DNA of 35,803 bases. Origin: a virus. The position numbers and the translations under genes were made by a program. The stretch lies in IMG/VR virus record IMGVR_UViG_3300027976_001356, positions 1-35,803 of that record. One strand, 5' to 3'. Below are positions 24,383-32,201 of the stretch, one piece after another. Position 1 is the stretch's first letter; the number at the start of each line of letters is the position of its first letter. The notes beneath the pieces were generated by a model. The model was given only the letters and a program-made list of their open reading frames with translations. It had not been told where the DNA came from and searched no databases.

Positions 24383-24432
24383 TGGAACAAGAAGAATGCC
24401 CAAAGTGCGGTAGCAAGCACAACAAATCATAA
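24382..24432 (+). CDS. 16-residue zinc-ribbon-like microprotein
   Basis: A tiny frame, MEQEECPKCGSKHNKS, whose ATG overlaps the previous stop (TAATG) and follows AGGAGAG by six bases. It contains the CPKCGSKH knuckle used in zinc ribbons and rubredoxin-like sites (Cys6, Cys9, with His13 nearby). It ends 12 bases before the endolysin ATG. It could be a real metal-binding peptide or only a leader coupling translation to the endolysin gene. Short length makes it tentative, but the ribosome site and motif together are unlikely by chance. Confidence 0.45.
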   Translation: MEQEECPKCGSKHNKS

Positions 24433-24444
24433 GAAGGTGAAAAT

Positions 24445-25302
24445 ATGAGTTTTGATTTTAAATTTACAGTTAACAACCTGACAGAAATTATTGGTAACAA
24501 TTCTTATGCAAGTCAATGGCACGAAGCAATTTGCCAAGTATGCCCAGAGTATGGTATTGATACTCCTACAAGACTAGCAAGTTTTTTAGCACAGTGCGCA
24601 CACGAAAGTGGCAACTTTAAATTTCTAAAAGAAAATTTAAATTATCGTGCTGCTAGTTTAAGGAAAGTATTTCCTAAATACTTTCCAAATGATTCAATGG
24701 CGGAAGATTATGCATCAAGACCTAATAAACAAGAAGCAATTGCTAATCTTATCTATGCCAACCGTATGGGCAATAGCGATGAAGCAAGCGGTGATGGTTT
24801 TCGTTATTGCGGACGAGGTCTAATTCAATTAACAGGTAAGAATAATTATACTTTATTTGCAGCCAGTGTAGGCATCGAAGTAGAAGAAGCATCTGAATAC
24901 ATTAGCACTTTTGAAGGTGCTGTTCAAAGTGCTTGTTGGTTCTGGGATCAAAACAATCTTAATAACGAAGCAGATGCAGGTAACATCAAGAAGATGACTC
25001 GTAAAATTAATGGCGGGTATATTGGATTAGAAGATCGCATTAAGCACTATGAACATGCATTGCATATTTTTGGCGGTTATGTTGATCATATTGCACACGA
25101 AGAACCGTCTGGAGTATACGAGACAGTAAAAAAAGGCTCAAAAGGATCAACTGTAAAAGCATTACAGGAAAAATTGGGGTTGTCCGCAGATGGTGCATTT
25201 GGTCCTGGAACAGAGCAAGCGCTTATGGCATGGCAATCCGAAAATGGATTAGTAGCAGATGGCATAGCAGGGCCAGCAACTTTACAAAAACTTTTAGGAT
25301 AA
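24445..25302 (+). CDS. Endolysin: GH19 chitinase-like lysozyme with peptidoglycan-binding domain
   Basis: A 285-aa endolysin. Residues 20-210 form a glycoside hydrolase family 19 domain, with SFLAQCAHESGNFKFLKENL carrying catalytic Glu54, and YCGRGLIQLTGKNNY (121-135) the substrate-groove motif. Residues 226-285 form a peptidoglycan-binding type 1 domain (KGSKGSTVKALQEKLGLSAD, DGIAGPATLQKLL). GH19 phage enzymes cut the glycan chain of peptidoglycan. There is no signal peptide, so release needs the holin encoded at 26151. An AGAAGGTG ribosome site precedes the ATG. It opens the lysis group and is followed five bases later by the inner spanin gene. The domain order (catalytic first, binding second) differs from several enzymes with an N-terminal binding domain. 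Confident. Confidence 0.93.
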   Translation: MSFDFKFTVNNLTEIIGNNSYASQWHEAICQVCPEYGIDTPTRLASFLAQCAHESGNFKFLKENLNYRAASLRKVFPKYFPNDSMAEDYASRPNKQEAIANLIYANRMGNSDEASGDGFRYCGRGLIQLTGKNNYTLFAASVGIEVEEASEYISTFEGAVQSACWFWDQNNLNNEADAGNIKKMTRKINGGYIGLEDRIKHYEHALHIFGGYVDHIAHEEPSGVYETVKKGSKGSTVKALQEKLGLSADGAFGPGTEQALMAWQSENGLVADGIAGPATLQKLLG

Positions 25303-25307
25303 AAGAC

Positions 25308-25808
25308 ATGTTTGGTATTGGTGGAATTATTAAAGCCGTAGTTGCATTAGTAATAGTATTAATAGTTGCTGGCGGACTTTGGTATGTCACCGGGTTACGA
25401 GCAGACCTTGCAGTAAGTGAAGAGAACACTCGTAATATGTCTACGGCAGTGGAACAACAAACTCAAGCAATTAATCAACTAAAAGCAGAGCAGGCCAAAA
25501 TTCAAGAAATTAATAAATCTCTAAACGAAGTAGTCAAAGCACAAACAAAAGATTTGACAAGTTTACAAGACAGATTTAATACTGCTGCAAACGGTAATAA
25601 AAGAGACATAGGGTCTATTGCAATAGTAAAACCAGAAAGTATTGCTAGGGCAATTAACAATGGGACAGTAAATGCACTTCGGTGTGTTGAAATTGCAAGC
25701 GGTGCGACTTTAACTGAAAAAGAAAGAAATGCAAAACTACCAAGTGAAATCAACAAGGAATGTCCTTCGTTGGCTAACCCTAACTACAAGCCTGCTGCTG
25801 TTAACTAA
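25308..25808 (+). CDS. Inner-membrane spanin (Rz-like)
   Basis: A 166-aa protein with one N-terminal membrane helix (GIIKAVVALVIVLIVAGGLW, about residues 5-28), then a coiled-coil-like helix (residues 35-90, rich in Gln, Glu and Lys), and a periplasmic C-terminal end (GTVNALRCVEIASGATLTEK, ending NPNYKPAAVN). This is the i-spanin layout. Together with the lipoprotein encoded at 25729-26154, whose gene overlaps its 3' end by 80 bases in another frame, it forms the spanin complex that disrupts the outer membrane in Gram-negative lysis. I chose ATG 25308, with AGGA eight bases upstream, over an in-frame ATG at 25230 inside the endolysin gene that would add 26 residues. The nested Rz/Rz1 arrangement supports the call. 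Confidence 0.85.
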   Translation: MFGIGGIIKAVVALVIVLIVAGGLWYVTGLRADLAVSEENTRNMSTAVEQQTQAINQLKAEQAKIQEINKSLNEVVKAQTKDLTSLQDRFNTAANGNKRDIGSIAIVKPESIARAINNGTVNALRCVEIASGATLTEKERNAKLPSEINKECPSLANPNYKPAAVN

Positions 25809-26154
25809 TTTAACCGGCTGTGCAAGTTTAGACTTCTTTGGCAAAGAAGAAGTAAAACCTATCGAAATAATTTCTAAACCTATTGAAAAAACTCCGCTGT
25901 CTATTGCGTTACCTGATCCGCTGTCTATTAAACCTATTAAATGGGTAATAGTTACAAAAGAAAATGCTGAAGCAATTTTAATGCAGATAGAAGCAACAGG
26001 GTCTGATCCAGTTGTGTTTGGGTTAACAGACGATGGATATCAACAACTTAGTATTACAGTAGGCGAAATGCGAAACCTAATTGCACAGTATAGAGAAATA
26101 TTGTTAAAATATCAGGAATACTACGAACCAAAGATTACTAAGGACCAAAAATGA
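25729..26154 (+). CDS. Outer-membrane spanin lipoprotein (Rz1-like)
   Basis: A 141-aa lipoprotein. Its N terminus is basic then hydrophobic (LTLTTSLLLLTNLTGC), with a lipobox LTGC whose Cys31 would be lipidated. The mature part is proline- and isoleucine-rich (KEEVKPIEIISKPIEKTPLS) and ends with helical ITVGEMRNLIAQYREILLKY. It begins inside the inner spanin gene in another frame, the classic Rz1 position. Start choice is uncertain: ATG 25729 has only a weak GA-rich site, and a GTG at 25744 would remove five residues without changing the lipobox. The mature part is longer than the short Rz1 of lambda, as is usual in larger phages. Function follows from the pairing; membrane fusion is known for spanins in general. 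Confidence 0.82.
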   Translation: MQNYQVKSTRNVLRWLTLTTSLLLLTNLTGCASLDFFGKEEVKPIEIISKPIEKTPLSIALPDPLSIKPIKWVIVTKENAEAILMQIEATGSDPVVFGLTDDGYQQLSITVGEMRNLIAQYREILLKYQEYYEPKITKDQK

Positions 26155-26519
26155 CCAACGTTAAAAAAGAAGATTGGATGGATAACAAATGGCGTCCAAT
26201 GATGGGGTGGACTTACATGGTCACCTGTATTTTTGATTTTGTTATTGCTCCCATACTATGGAGCATTATACAAGCAGTTGCAGATGGACAAGTATACAGT
26301 CAATGGCAACCATTAACACTACAAGGTGCAGGGCTTTATCATATTGCTATGGGGGCGGTACTAGGGGTAACCGCATGGAGTAGAGGACAAGAAAAAATGT
26401 TGTTTACTCAAAATACGTCAACAACTGTTCAGGAACCGGTATTAGTTCCTAGAGCAACACCGGTAACTAAACCTGCATTTGTTGCTAAGCCAATTCAAGA
26501 AGAAGAAAAATTATTATGA
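26151..26519 (+). CDS. Holin-like membrane protein (3TM holin family type)
   Basis: A 122-aa protein overlapping the outer spanin gene by four bases. WTYMVTCIFDFVIAPILWSI (about residues 20-39) and LYHIAMGAVLGVTAW (about 63-77) are hydrophobic segments, preceded by NKWRPMMGW and followed by SRGQEKM. This pattern matches the Holin_3TMs/GTA-type holins. The tail (78-122) is Pro/Val-rich and charged. Holins form inner-membrane lesions that let the endolysin reach the cell wall at a set time. The call rests on pattern, position next to endolysin and both spanins, and the absence of another multi-pass protein nearby. Two segments are clear; a third short one is possible. Confidence 0.8.
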   Translation: MTNVKKEDWMDNKWRPMMGWTYMVTCIFDFVIAPILWSIIQAVADGQVYSQWQPLTLQGAGLYHIAMGAVLGVTAWSRGQEKMLFTQNTSTTVQEPVLVPRATPVTKPAFVAKPIQEEEKLL

Positions 26520-26749
26520 AAAAATTATTACTAGCGTTTTTTATCAGTGCAGTTGCGTTAAATTCTTATGCTGAAGATAAAAAAGTACCAGAAGTTAAAA
26601 TAGCACCAGAAGTTAAACTAGTATGTTTAGATATACAGGCTAAAGACGGTAAACCTGTTATTGATCCTAAAACTAATAAACCAAAACAACAATGTACAAA
26701 AGTTAAAATTCGCAAAAAGTTTGAAGGCACAACAGTTCCGAAAAAATGA
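26516..26749 (+). CDS. Small exported Lys-rich protein with signal peptide
   Basis: A 77-aa protein with a textbook signal peptide: MKK, a hydrophobic core LLLAFFISAVALNS, then a YAED cleavage region (likely after Ala19). The mature 58 residues are lysine- and valine-rich (VPEVKIAPEVKLV) with two cysteines (35 and 60) that could form a disulfide in the periplasm. Overlaps of four bases on both sides tie it to the holin and to the following lipoprotein gene. Function unknown; export suggests a periplasmic role in lysis or in blocking superinfection. Confidence 0.65.
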   Translation: MKKLLLAFFISAVALNSYAEDKKVPEVKIAPEVKLVCLDIQAKDGKPVIDPKTNKPKQQCTKVKIRKKFEGTTVPKK

Positions 26750-27135
26750 AACATTTATTTTTAATTTTATCATTTGTGAGTCTAACAGGATGTTCAACAG
26801 TAGTTAGTTGGATACCCAGTTTTTGGGACGACAATCAAAGTGCCAGAATAATCAATATTAGACAAACTGTAGAAAATATCGATTGTAAAAAACCTCAACT
26901 ATCACAAGCAACAGAAGTTCAAAAAGATATTCAATGGTTTGAGTTATACAGTACTAGCAAAGGTTTTAGGCAGCAAGATGTTTTAAAAATTATTGCTCCA
27001 ATGAAAGCAACTACCACAGATTGGATCAATCGATCTGCAGGAAAAGAAGGTAGTGAAGCATACTGCAATTTAAAGAAAAGAACATTACAATTACAGGCAG
27101 AAAGAGCCGCATCAGCAATTTTAGGGAGATATTAA
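26746..27135 (+). CDS. Small lipoprotein of unknown function
   Basis: A 129-aa protein with a short lipoprotein signal: MKHLFLILSFVSLTGC, with lipobox LTGC and Cys16. The mature part is helical (QATEVQKDIQWFELYSTSKG, LKIIAPMKATTTDWINRS, LQLQAERAASAIL) with two further cysteines (residues 47 and 107). It is distinct from the outer spanin: there is no embedded partner gene and no proline-rich stretch. Small phage lipoproteins are known to block receptors or DNA entry by later phages (for example Llp of T5), which is a possible role, not shown here. It is followed directly by a small helical protein gene. Confidence 0.68.
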   Translation: MKHLFLILSFVSLTGCSTVVSWIPSFWDDNQSARIINIRQTVENIDCKKPQLSQATEVQKDIQWFELYSTSKGFRQQDVLKIIAPMKATTTDWINRSAGKEGSEAYCNLKKRTLQLQAERAASAILGRY

Positions 27136-27366
27136 ATGGAACAATTACAAGCATTACTGGTTTCAGATAAACCGTGGGCACAAGAACGAGCACAACTAGC
27201 AATTGATTTATTAAATCAATTTCAAACAGGTCAAATTAGCAACGACGAATACAAAGAACTATTAGAAGATATTGTTAGAACAGATGCCTTAGATTCAGAA
27301 GCAGACGACCTAGAAACTAAAACTGCATTAGTAGAAGGGGTCAACGCTATTATGATGTTGGCATAA
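27136..27366 (+). CDS. Small acidic helical protein, last gene of the lysis unit
   Basis: A 76-aa protein starting on the base after the lipoprotein stop, with GGGAGA upstream. It is almost all helix and acidic (LLNQFQTGQISNDEYKELLE, TDALDSEADDLETKTALVEG). No motif is recognised. Its stop is 18 bases before a strong intrinsic terminator, which marks it as the end of the transcription unit that began near 23084. A cytoplasmic regulator or virion component are both possible. Confidence 0.6.
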   Translation: MEQLQALLVSDKPWAQERAQLAIDLLNQFQTGQISNDEYKELLEDIVRTDALDSEADDLETKTALVEGVNAIMMLA

Positions 27367-27384
27367 TATTCAGTTGTTAATTAG

Positions 27385-27412
27385 AAGGCAGACTTGACAT
27401 CTGCCTTTTTTT
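27385..27412 (+). terminator. Intrinsic terminator with a -35 box in its loop
   Basis: Stem AAGGCAGA (27385-27392) and TCTGCCTT (27400-27407) with loop CTTGACA, then a T run to 27412 (seven T in total from 27406). This is a strong rho-independent terminator for the lysis unit. Its loop contains TTGACA, the consensus -35 of the next promoter. Confidence 0.9.
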
Positions 27413-27428
27413 GTTTTAAAATAGTAAG
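27394..27428 (+). promoter_or_regulatory. Sigma70-like promoter overlapping a terminator, leaderless
   Basis: Perfect TTGACA (27394-27399), a 17-base spacer, TAAAAT (27417-27422), six bases (AGTAAG), then ATG at 27429. Transcription would begin at the start codon. It has the same geometry as the promoters at 17444 and 19031, and drives the chaperone/deformylase/ClpA unit. Confidence 0.8.
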
Positions 27429-28250
27429 ATGAATTACTATGATGTTTTGGGAGTGCCCAAAACAGCCTCCCCAGAAGATATAAAACGAGCATATCGTAAA
27501 CTTGCTAGTCAGCACCATCCTGACAAAGGTGGTGACACGGCTAAATTTCAGCAGGTAGAAGAAGCATATAGAATGTTAAGCGACCCTGCTAAAAAATCTG
27601 AATACGACAATCCTAATCCGTTTGGACAACCTCAAAGTAATTGGAGTCAATCAGGGGGCGGTCCATTTGATCAGTTTTTTCATCAATTTGGTCCGGATCT
27701 AGGATCATTATTCGGAGCAAGAAGAGGCGCTCCAAAAAATCGTAACATAAATTTATCAACAGATATTACATTAGAAGAAGCATTTTTTGGAAAAGATGTG
27801 GTTGCACAATACAATATATTCAATGGTCATCGTAGAACTTTCGAAGCAAGAATCCCGCCAGGTGTTGAAGGCGGCAATACATTAAGGGTGCCGGGTGCAG
27901 GAGATCACTCTGTACCACAATTGCCGCCTGGAGATGCGTTATTGGCTATCAATATTATTCCCCATGCTAGATTTAATCGATCAGGAGCAGACCTTGCAGA
28001 AGAATTAGAAATATCCGTTTGGGAAGCAATGTTAGGATGCGAAAAGGATATCCGAACTATAGATAATAGAGTAGTTACTATTAAAATAAAAGAAGGCACA
28101 CAACCAAATACTACAATGAGACTACAAGGATACGGAATGGTTATTATAAATTCTCATTCGAGAGGCAATCATTTAATTAATGTTAAAGTTAAAATTCCAA
28201 ACGGACTAACTGAATATCAAAAAAATACCATTAAATCATTTTTATCTTAA
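27429..28250 (+). CDS. J-domain co-chaperone (CbpA/DnaJ type II)
   Basis: A 273-aa J-protein. Residues 3-60 form the J domain ([27 protein letters not shown]) with the HPD tripeptide at 30-32 that stimulates DnaK ATPase. Residues 62-105 are a Gly/Phe-rich linker. There is no Cys-rich zinc domain, so it is the CbpA-like type II form. Residues about 106-273 carry the two C-terminal beta-sandwich domains ([38 protein letters not shown]). It should recruit host DnaK, as no phage DnaK is seen here. Its ATG is preceded by a consensus promoter with no room for a ribosome site, suggesting leaderless translation. It sits with deformylase and ClpA-like genes in a proteostasis group. Confidence 0.92.
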   Translation: MNYYDVLGVPKTASPEDIKRAYRKLASQHHPDKGGDTAKFQQVEEAYRMLSDPAKKSEYDNPNPFGQPQSNWSQSGGGPFDQFFHQFGPDLGSLFGARRGAPKNRNINLSTDITLEEAFFGKDVVAQYNIFNGHRRTFEARIPPGVEGGNTLRVPGAGDHSVPQLPPGDALLAINIIPHARFNRSGADLAEELEISVWEAMLGCEKDIRTIDNRVVTIKIKEGTQPNTTMRLQGYGMVIINSHSRGNHLINVKVKIPNGLTEYQKNTIKSFLS

Positions 28251-28258
28251 ATATCAAT

Positions 28259-28762
28259 ATGTTAAAAGTTATAACTAATCCAGACCCTATATTAAAAGAA
28301 TGTATGCCTGCGTTCGATTTTGAAAATCCCGTAATAGACCCGAGAGAACTAGAAAGGCAAATGCTAGAAATTATGTTTGCCAATGATGCATTAGGGCTAT
28401 CCGCTAATCAAGTCGGTGTTAAAACTCGAATGTTTGTTATGGGAGATAAACGTAATTTCTTAATGGCAAAAGCATACTTCAATCCTAAAATTGTTGCAAA
28501 TACAACAGATATGCATGATTTGGAGGAAGGATGTTTGAGTTTTCCAGGAATATATGTTAAAATTAAACGTCCAAGTTCGATTAAAGTAGAATATCAAAAC
28601 TCAAAAGGTGAAACTGAAACTGCAGAATTTAGAGGGTATGATTGTAAATGTTTTTTACACGAATACGATCACTTAGAAGGTATAACGTTTCAAGATAGAG
28701 TTAGCCAACTTAAATGGGCACTAGCAATTAAAAAAAGTAAATCAAAAAGGAAATACAAATAA
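28259..28762 (+). CDS. def: Peptide deformylase
   Basis: A 167-aa metalloenzyme that removes the formyl group from new proteins. All three motifs are present: ALGLSANQ (residues 44-51; the first Gly of the usual G-x-G-L-A-A-x-Q is Ala), EEGCLSFPG (metal ligand Cys92) and FLHEYDHLEG (His134, Glu135, His138). The length is typical of bacterial and phage deformylases, with a short Lys-rich tail. No ribosome site is visible before the ATG; the gene starts eight bases after the J-protein stop, so it may be translated by coupling. Phage deformylases are known in marine phages and thought to raise maturation capacity late in infection. Its stop overlaps the ClpA-like start (TAATG). Confidence 0.95.
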   Translation: MLKVITNPDPILKECMPAFDFENPVIDPRELERQMLEIMFANDALGLSANQVGVKTRMFVMGDKRNFLMAKAYFNPKIVANTTDMHDLEEGCLSFPGIYVKIKRPSSIKVEYQNSKGETETAEFRGYDCKCFLHEYDHLEGITFQDRVSQLKWALAIKKSKSKRKYK

Positions 28763-31026
28763 TGATCGAACCAAATGACGACTTAGGGAAAATTTTTGAA
28801 CAGGCAGTAAATATTGCTGCTCAACATAAACACGAATATATTACATTAGAACATTTTCTTTATAGTCTAGTGTTAGACGAAAAATTCAATAGTTTGCTTA
28901 AAGAATTTGGGTCAGAAGTTAATCAACTCAAAAAGAATTTAGAAAGATATATCGATCAAGAATTAGATAATATTAAAAGTACCAAAGCCAACTGTATTCC
29001 TAAAAAAACAAATACAGTTGAACGAATGCTTAATCGTGCGTTTACTCAAACGCTGTTTAGCGGTCGCAGCGTAATTGAACCGTTGGACTGTTTTATAAGT
29101 ATCTTTAGTGAAAAGAAAAGTTTTGCGCATTACTTCATGCGCAAGGCAAAAATTGATAAAGATAAGTTCCTTGAATTTTTGCAAAATATCGAAGATGCAG
29201 AAGATGGTGTTGAAAGTGCTGTGTCCGGTCAAACTGAACGCATAATAGTTCAATTTTGTACAAACATTACAAATCGAGTAAAGCAAAAAAGAATTGACCC
29301 TGTAATTGGGCGTGACAAAGAAATTGAAGAAATACAACTTGCCCTTGCCCGGCGACAAAAATCAAATGTTATTTTAATCGGTGATCCTGGTGTAGGTAAG
29401 ACAGCAATTGCAGAAGGCCTTGCACGTAAAATTGTAGAAGGCAAAGTTCCTAAATTTATTCAAGATCATGTTGTTTACAGTTTAGATATTACTGGAATGC
29501 TTGCTGGATCTAAGTATCGTGGTGATTTTGAAGAACGCCTAAAAGGTGTAATATCTGCCCTAGAAAAGAAAAAGAATGCTATTTTGTTTATTGACGAAGC
29601 ACATATGATGAACGGTGCAGGGTCAGCAGGTAGTGGCAGCAATGATATGGCCAATATGTTGAAACCAGCATTGGGCAAAGGTATACTTAAAGTTATTGCT
29701 TCTACTACCTGGGAAGAATTCCGTAAACACTTTGAAAAAGATCGTGCTTTAATGCGTCGATTCCAGCGTGTAGTCGTAAATGAGCCGAACGAATTAACTG
29801 CTATTAAGATCATCAAAGGTCTTAAAAAGTACTACGAACAACATCATGGTGTTAAGATTACCAATCAAGCAGTTATTGATAGTGTAAAATATTCTATTAA
29901 GTATATGACTGATAAGAAGTTACCTGACAAGGCAATTGATTTGATTGATTGTGCGTGTGCTCGTTTTAAAGTACGTGATCAAGAAGAGGGCATTGTTGAT
30001 CATGACGAGATTGTGTTCGAAGTTAGTAAATTAACTGGATTGCCTTTAGATCAAATTGCACAGAAAGAAAACAAAAACCTTAAAGATCTTGATAAAAATA
30101 TGCGCAGCAAGGTCTTTGGTCAAGAAAAAGCCATTGACATTTTGTTAGATAAAATTTTTATTGCACAAGCAGGATTGAAGAGTCTTAATAAACCAGTAGG
30201 CAGTTTCTTACTTACAGGTCCGACTGGTGTTGGTAAAACTGAAACTGCAAAGGTGTTAGCGGAAAGTATGGGAGTCGAACTTGTAAGATTTGACATGAGC
30301 GAGTATCAGGAAAAGCATACTGTTGCTAAACTTATTGGTGCTCCTCCTGGATATGTAGGTTACGACGACAATTCCGGACTGCTGATTACAAAACTGCAAG
30401 AACATCCAAATGCTATTCTGCTGTTTGACGAGATAGAAAAAGCACACCCTGATGTTGCTAACATTTTGTTGCAATTAATGGACAATGGTCATGTAACTGG
30501 TAGTAATGGTAAAATAGCAGACGGTCGCAATGCTATCTTAATGCTAACAAGCAATTTAGGATCGTCAGACAACGAACGTAATGCAGTAGGTTTCGGCAAT
30601 TTAGAGCGTGGCGACGAAACTGATGGTGCTATTAATAATTTCTTTAAACCAGAGTTCCGTAATCGGTTAGATGGTATTATCAAATTCGGCAAGTTAGATC
30701 ATGTTACTATGGCCAAAATTGTTAAAAAGTTTATTGACGAACTCAATTCATTGTTGAAAGATAAAAATGTTGCAGTTAAACTTGATGTAGAAACAGCAGA
30801 GTTTTTGATCAAGAAAGGGTTTAATCGCAAAATGGGTGCTCGTCCGTTGCAACGTACAATTGACGAAAAGATTAAGAAACCATTAAGTAAAGAAATCTTA
30901 TTTGGACGGTTAGTTAATGGCGGAATTGTTTCTGTAACAGTAGTCAATAACAGTATTGTTCTTACCTATCCTGAAATACTTCCAGTAGTAGAAGAAAAAG
31001 ATGAAACAGAACAAGCAGAAAATTAA
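28762..31026 (+). CDS. clpA: ClpA-like AAA+ unfoldase
   Basis: A 754-aa double-ring ATPase of the Clp/Hsp100 family. Residues 5-145 form a Clp N-domain. AAA module 1 has Walker A GDPGVGKT (207-214) and Walker B ILFIDEAH (274-281). Module 2 has GPTGVGKT (486-493), the pore loop GYVGYDD (530-536), Walker B LLFDEIEK (553-560) and the C-terminal KMGARPLQR sensor. The coiled-coil middle domain of ClpB is absent, so it is ClpA-type. Where ClpA has its I-G-L/F ClpP-docking loop, this protein has VGF (609-611). It may feed substrates to host ClpP or act alone. The start overlaps the deformylase stop by one base. The next gene overlaps its end by 26 bases. Confidence 0.92.
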   Translation: MIEPNDDLGKIFEQAVNIAAQHKHEYITLEHFLYSLVLDEKFNSLLKEFGSEVNQLKKNLERYIDQELDNIKSTKANCIPKKTNTVERMLNRAFTQTLFSGRSVIEPLDCFISIFSEKKSFAHYFMRKAKIDKDKFLEFLQNIEDAEDGVESAVSGQTERIIVQFCTNITNRVKQKRIDPVIGRDKEIEEIQLALARRQKSNVILIGDPGVGKTAIAEGLARKIVEGKVPKFIQDHVVYSLDITGMLAGSKYRGDFEERLKGVISALEKKKNAILFIDEAHMMNGAGSAGSGSNDMANMLKPALGKGILKVIASTTWEEFRKHFEKDRALMRRFQRVVVNEPNELTAIKIIKGLKKYYEQHHGVKITNQAVIDSVKYSIKYMTDKKLPDKAIDLIDCACARFKVRDQEEGIVDHDEIVFEVSKLTGLPLDQIAQKENKNLKDLDKNMRSKVFGQEKAIDILLDKIFIAQAGLKSLNKPVGSFLLTGPTGVGKTETAKVLAESMGVELVRFDMSEYQEKHTVAKLIGAPPGYVGYDDNSGLLITKLQEHPNAILLFDEIEKAHPDVANILLQLMDNGHVTGSNGKIADGRNAILMLTSNLGSSDNERNAVGFGNLERGDETDGAINNFFKPEFRNRLDGIIKFGKLDHVTMAKIVKKFIDELNSLLKDKNVAVKLDVETAEFLIKKGFNRKMGARPLQRTIDEKIKKPLSKEILFGRLVNGGIVSVTVVNNSIVLTYPEILPVVEEKDETEQAEN

Positions 31027-31720
31027 TAAACTATTTTACAACAAATGGGCTTATAAAATTTGTTGTAAAATACAAGGAGCAAGTCAGATTAAGTACTATG
31101 GTGCCACTCGTATTAGATTGTGGACAGCATTAGATTACGAACTATTTTTTGAAGACTCATTAAGGTACAGCTGGAACAATCGCACTAATTTTAAAATTTC
31201 AATTGATAAAGTCGATGTAGCAAAGTTTGTCGATGCTGTTGAACCTTTTATGGAAATGAAAGAAGATGTACAAATTAGAGTAGAAGGAAGTTCTTTTAAT
31301 TTATTTTGTAAAGATTTAGATCTTAAAAATCAAATTGAACAGGCACTGTATCCTTGGGTTGTAGAAACAGTCGGTCCGGATTCAGAAGAAGAACTTAAAT
31401 TTATACTGGAAAACAAATACAAAATAATATGCAACAAACTACCATACGAAAAATTTAAATTTAAAGTTGTATTTAAAGATTGGATTAAAAATCCTGCTAC
31501 TAAAGAAAAATTACACAGTTATATTTTAAAATTAAATCCTGAAGATATTAAAATTAGTCCTACTACAAAAAAGTGGTTAGAAGGTCGATTATCGTATCAA
31601 CAAGAGCCGTTCCTGTATCTAGTAGATGCAAAACATCTAGTTTTTATGAGATTGATATCTACAGATATTAAAAGAGTATATGAATATGTAGAACAAGATA
31701 ATATAAATACTAGTTTATAG
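31001..31720 (+). CDS. Unknown Lys-rich alpha/beta protein
   Basis: A 239-aa protein overlapping the ClpA-like gene by 26 bases, with an AGAAGAAAAAG ribosome region upstream. N-terminal residues 10-40 are basic and aromatic (KLFYNKWAYKICCKIQGASQ), and the rest alternates helices and strands (YPWVVETVGPDSEEELKFIL, FKFKVVFKDWIKNPATKEKL). No catalytic motif is apparent and I do not recognise the family. Being last in the proteostasis group, it might be co-expressed with the ClpA-like protein as an adaptor, which is only a guess. Its final codons contain a perfect late-promoter octamer for the next gene, so the two belong to different transcription programmes. Confidence 0.6.
   Translation: MKQNKQKINKLFYNKWAYKICCKIQGASQIKYYGATRIRLWTALDYELFFEDSLRYSWNNRTNFKISIDKVDVAKFVDAVEPFMEMKEDVQIRVEGSSFNLFCKDLDLKNQIEQALYPWVVETVGPDSEEELKFILENKYKIICNKLPYEKFKFKVVFKDWIKNPATKEKLHSYILKLNPEDIKISPTTKKWLEGRLSYQQEPFLYLVDAKHLVFMRLISTDIKRVYEYVEQDNINTSL
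31702..31709 (+). promoter_or_regulatory. Perfect T4-type late promoter (TATAAATA)
   Basis: The octamer TATAAATA at 31702-31709 is identical to the T4 late consensus and ends 18 nt before the ATG at 31728. It is embedded in the last codons of the previous gene. It would turn on the 31728 gene and possibly the genes to the window's end at the time heads are assembled. Confidence 0.75.
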
Positions 31721-31727
31721 TAATATT

Positions 31728-32186
31728 ATGCCATCACTAAGTAAGAGTTTAAAATTTCAAGTTGAGACCGGACTTACATCTACCGGTACTAGCGTAGCAG
31801 TAGCATATCCTATTTGGTATAGTGTACAAACTACTACTACACAATATGTAACTAGTTTCCCTGACCAAGGTGCAGGTTATTACGGAACGACTAACGGATT
31901 ACACTCTCTTACTGTAAATACTAGCCCTAATTTCTTAGGAACTGCTACAATTCAAGCATCATTAGCAACTGCTCCAACAGAATCTGATTGGTTTGATGTT
32001 GTTGACGGGAAATTTGAGTACACTACCACAAGTACCGGATATATTCCATCATTGATAATAGATCTAAACCCTGCTACGCCAGATACTCGTACAAGGTATC
32101 TTAATTTTACTGGTCAATTTACTTGGATTAGATCGCAAGTACAAGTAGATCAAGGTGCATTAACTAGCATCAAGTATAATTATTAA
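31728..32186 (+). CDS. Small beta-rich virion-type protein
   Basis: A 152-aa, Ser/Thr/Tyr-rich, beta-strand protein without lysine-rich or membrane segments (KFQVETGLTSTGTSVAVAYP, NFLGTATIQASLATAPTESD, YLNFTGQFTWIRSQVQVDQG). The composition resembles tail or head decoration proteins, and the perfect late-promoter octamer just upstream fits a virion component. The alternation and the WIRSQVQV strand recall jelly-roll or Ig-like decorations; the fold is not certain. It is followed by a hairpin at 32202-32225. No homologue identified by eye. Confidence 0.62.
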   Translation: MPSLSKSLKFQVETGLTSTGTSVAVAYPIWYSVQTTTTQYVTSFPDQGAGYYGTTNGLHSLTVNTSPNFLGTATIQASLATAPTESDWFDVVDGKFEYTTTSTGYIPSLIIDLNPATPDTRTRYLNFTGQFTWIRSQVQVDQGALTSIKYNY

Positions 32187-32201
32187 GCAGTTATGTCTGC
32201 T

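Noticed and set aside
25230-25307. Longer start (ATG 25230) for the inner spanin
   Set aside because: It lies inside the endolysin gene with no ribosome site and would place 26 extra polar residues before the membrane helix; ATG 25308 has AGGA at good spacing.
28247-28258. Possible fourth leaderless promoter (TTAAAT then ATCAAT before the deformylase ATG)
   Set aside because: No -35 match lies at 16-18 bases upstream (AATACC region); coupling to the J-protein gene explains translation equally well.
29475-29816. 113-aa minus-strand frame inside the ClpA-like gene
   Set aside because: It is the antisense of a conserved ATPase module with no promoter, and similar antisense frames recur along the gene.
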